DNA of 34,879 nucleotides from CAZXYF01 sp964644705 (GTDB taxonomy: Bacteria > Planctomycetota > Brocadiia > SM23-32). Positions 33,335 through 34,879 of the stretch are shown in pieces. A program made the translations under genes and the position numbers. Every line of letters begins with the position of its first letter. Within the stretch, counting starts at the first letter, position 1. Under the pieces are notes generated by a model. The model was not told the DNA's origin. It did not search any database and worked only from the letters and a program-made list of their open reading frames with translations. The stretch lies in assembly GCA_964644705.1 (NCBI GenBank), contig CAZXYF010000009.1:1-34879 (forward strand), in the 5' to 3' direction.

Positions 33335-34354
33335 ATGAGTGAAATGAAATCTATTCGTGTTGCACGCGTTGGATATGGTCCTGATTCGTCGATTCGTCAG
33401 TGTCACGATGATCTGATCGCAGGGACGGAACGCCTCGAGCACACCGCCGTCTGCGATCCATCGCCGGAAGCCCGGGAGGTTGCCCGGCGTGATCTCGGTC
33501 CGGACGTCGTATGTTACGATGATCTGGCGGAAATGCTGGAAGATGATGTAGCCGACCTCTGCGTCATCGTGACCCCGCATAACACCCATGCGTCGCTGGC
33601 CTGCCGGTGTCTGGAAGCGGGCTATCATGTGGTTGTTGAAAAACCAATGTGCATCAGCTACGCGGATGCAGAAAAAATGGTGGAGACCGCGGATGAGGTC
33701 GGCAAAGTGTTGAGCGTTTTCCACAACCGTCGGTGGGACGGATATTTTCAGGCCATCAAACAGACGGTAATTGAGGAAGAACTGCTGGGCGATATCTTCC
33801 AGATAGAAGGATATCGCGGGGGCTATAAAGCGCCCAAAGAGGGGTGGCGGGACGATCAGGAGGTGAGTGGCGGAGCTCATTATGACTGGGGGGCTCATGC
33901 GGTGGATCAGGCTCTGCAGCTGTTGCCCGGGCGGTCGTTCGATACGGTTTATGGAATTCAACACGCTGATCGTGTGTGGACCGATATCTCCCGTGAAGAC
34001 CACATCCAGGCGTTGCTTCGATTCCAGACGGGTGAGGTTGTGGATATGCAGTTCTCGCAGGTTGCGCATGTGGATCGTCCGATATGGCGGATCCTCGGAA
34101 CCGAGGGGACCCTCGTCTATGACGGCGGACCGACCTTCAGCGTCCACAGCCGACTGGGATCGCACGCGGCCGAGGCCGAGATTGATTGTGGGGGCAACGA
34201 TTGGGGGGGATTCTACCGAAACCTTGCTGACCATCTCCTTCAGGGTGCCGATCTGGCGGTGACGCCGGAAAGCGCCGCCCGCGTCATCGCGGTGCTGGAA
34301 TATGCCGGTCGTTCAGCCCGCTCGGGCAAGGTGTTGGAGATGCCCTGCGAGTAG
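33335..34354 (+). CDS. Gfo/Idh/MocA-family oxidoreductase
   Basis: 339-aa NAD(P)-dependent sugar or cyclitol dehydrogenase-like protein. The ATG at 33335 has AAGGAG about 9 nt upstream and begins just before the Rossmann fold, so the in-frame ATG 66 bp upstream is rejected. The nucleotide loop reads VGYGPDSSIRQCH, with Ser where the third Gly of GxGxxG is usual. The family hallmark EKP is at 102-104 ('VVVEKPMCISYADAE'), followed by 'FHNRRWDGYF' and the substrate-site pattern 'GGAHYDWGAHAVDQALQLL' with D184 and H188. 'LGTEGTLVYDGG' marks the C-terminal sheet. It is 120 bp downstream of the TIM-barrel gene and probably in the same transcript. It may oxidise or epimerise the sugar handled by its two neighbours. 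Confidence 0.93.
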   Translation: MSEMKSIRVARVGYGPDSSIRQCHDDLIAGTERLEHTAVCDPSPEAREVARRDLGPDVVCYDDLAEMLEDDVADLCVIVTPHNTHASLACRCLEAGYHVVVEKPMCISYADAEKMVETADEVGKVLSVFHNRRWDGYFQAIKQTVIEEELLGDIFQIEGYRGGYKAPKEGWRDDQEVSGGAHYDWGAHAVDQALQLLPGRSFDTVYGIQHADRVWTDISREDHIQALLRFQTGEVVDMQFSQVAHVDRPIWRILGTEGTLVYDGGPTFSVHSRLGSHAAEAEIDCGGNDWGGFYRNLADHLLQGADLAVTPESAARVIAVLEYAGRSARSGKVLEMPCE

Positions 34355-34879
34355 AGGCTAAGGTCCGGGTTGTGGGTCAGTAGCAATGATGTTGAGGGCT
34401 GCAAGACCGGAATATATTGTTGTGGTGGCCCCTAACCGCCTAAACTCCTCTTATTAATACCGTTGTTGAAATAGGTTCGCCTGCGGGGACAACAGATCAT
34501 GTACCTCAAAATCAGAACTACTGAGCCGTTGGAAAATATAGTGAACCCCAATTCGCAAAACAGCTGGGAATAACATCCGGTGTCTTCTAAGCGCTTTCGC
34601 AAAATTGTTCCAAGGTTTTTGCGAGTCAGAAGAACAAAAAAAACTACCAGTGGCCGTCCCACGAATGCGAGGGCGGGGCGTATTCACGGAACGGGGCAAG
34701 AGGGTGCATCGAGTTATACGCGGAGTAACGTACGGCATCCCGGGATAAATCACGCCCGCAGCAAGCGCCGGTAGCGCCTGAGGGCGTGAGCTATAAGCTT
34801 GTTTCTGCCTGATTGGTACAATTCAACTGAGCGGCTCCCGGCGCTATGAAAAACCGGTTGCTCGCATCAGAGTTGCAGG
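34355..34879. other. Terminal intergenic region, no convincing gene
   Basis: 525 bp after the oxidoreductase. Short open frames exist on the minus strand (34432-34662 and 34454-34753) and on the plus strand (34580-34774). None has a ribosome binding site or a product I recognise, and they overlap one another. Part of the stretch (about 34440-34640) is lower in GC than the genes to the left and might be decayed coding sequence. A nested palindrome lies at 34750-34789. Confidence 0.55.
34750..34789. repeat. Nested palindrome, REP-like
   Basis: TCACGCCC (34750-34757) pairs perfectly with GGGCGTGA (34782-34789). Inside it GCGC (34765-34768) pairs with GCGC (34774-34777) around the loop CGGTA. 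This two-tier hairpin of 40 nt resembles REP-type intergenic elements. No second copy is seen in this window, so membership in a repeat family is not shown. Confidence 0.45.

Noticed and set aside
34432..34774. Overlapping short frames on both strands at the right edge
   Set aside because: Mutually overlapping, no RBS and no recognised family; possibly decayed coding sequence but not supportable as genes.
1..34879. tRNA, rRNA, tmRNA, SRP or RNase P genes, insertion sequences, prophage, replication origin
   Set aside because: I looked for T-loop and conserved core motifs, transposase or integrase signatures and dnaA-box clusters and saw none that hold up; a covariance-model search would be decisive for RNAs.

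Overview
The window (34,879 bp, with one run of 100 Ns at 25693-25792) looks like a metagenome-assembled or draft bacterial scaffold. Gene content points to the PVC superphylum (Planctomycetota / Verrucomicrobiota / Lentisphaerota-Kiritimatiellota). It combines a MoxR-DUF58-VWA operon extended with coiled-coil, squalene-cyclase-like and PQQ/TPR giant proteins, an NPCBM-like protein, and a sugar-metabolism cluster of UroD-like, GH2-like, xylose-isomerase-like and Gfo/Idh/MocA genes. No rRNA, tRNA or phylogenetic marker is present, so this placement is inference. Predicted cytoplasmic proteins are strikingly acidic, which would suit a salt-adapted member of the group.

Layout. (1) 1-247: end of a low-GC partial ORF that carries a 59-bp repeat. 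(2) 248-18840, minus strand: nine tightly packed genes read as one operon. In transcription order they are a MoxR AAA+ ATPase, a DUF58 protein, a secreted NPCBM-like protein, a BatA-like VWA membrane protein, a second VWA/GATase-like membrane protein, a DUF4175-like membrane protein, a secreted coiled-coil protein with Pro-rich repeats, a secreted alpha/alpha-toroid protein, and a 2006-aa secreted TPR/PQQ-propeller protein. (3) 18841-19659: about 0.8 kb with no convincing gene. (4) 19660-20364, minus: lipoprotein of unknown function with its own promoter. (5) 20528-24241, minus: a likely operon of MBL-fold beta-CASP RNase, multi-TM protein and FolC. (6) 24242-24917: repeat-rich intergenic region. 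(7) 24918-25643, plus: phosphatidylserine synthase. (8) Assembly gap, then a 5'-truncated UroD-family gene (plus) facing a MutS2 without a Smr domain (minus). (9) 29417-34354, plus: GH2-like protein, sugar isomerase-like TIM barrel and Gfo/Idh/MocA oxidoreductase. (10) 34355-34879: no convincing gene, one nested palindrome.

How the genes may work together. The nine-gene operon has the logic of a MoxR chaperone: a cytoplasmic AAA+ ATPase and DUF58 partner, membrane VWA proteins with intact MIDAS motifs, and a set of large exported proteins. It would plausibly assemble or activate an envelope complex, but the substrate is unknown. The right-hand cluster looks like intracellular sugar processing: a GH2-fold protein without the usual acid/base residue, an isomerase/epimerase, an NAD(P)-dependent sugar oxidoreductase, and perhaps a corrinoid-type UroD-like methyltransferase. 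The MBL RNase, FolC, PssA and MutS2 are housekeeping-type genes between the two. All functions are assigned from motifs read by eye; no database search was run.
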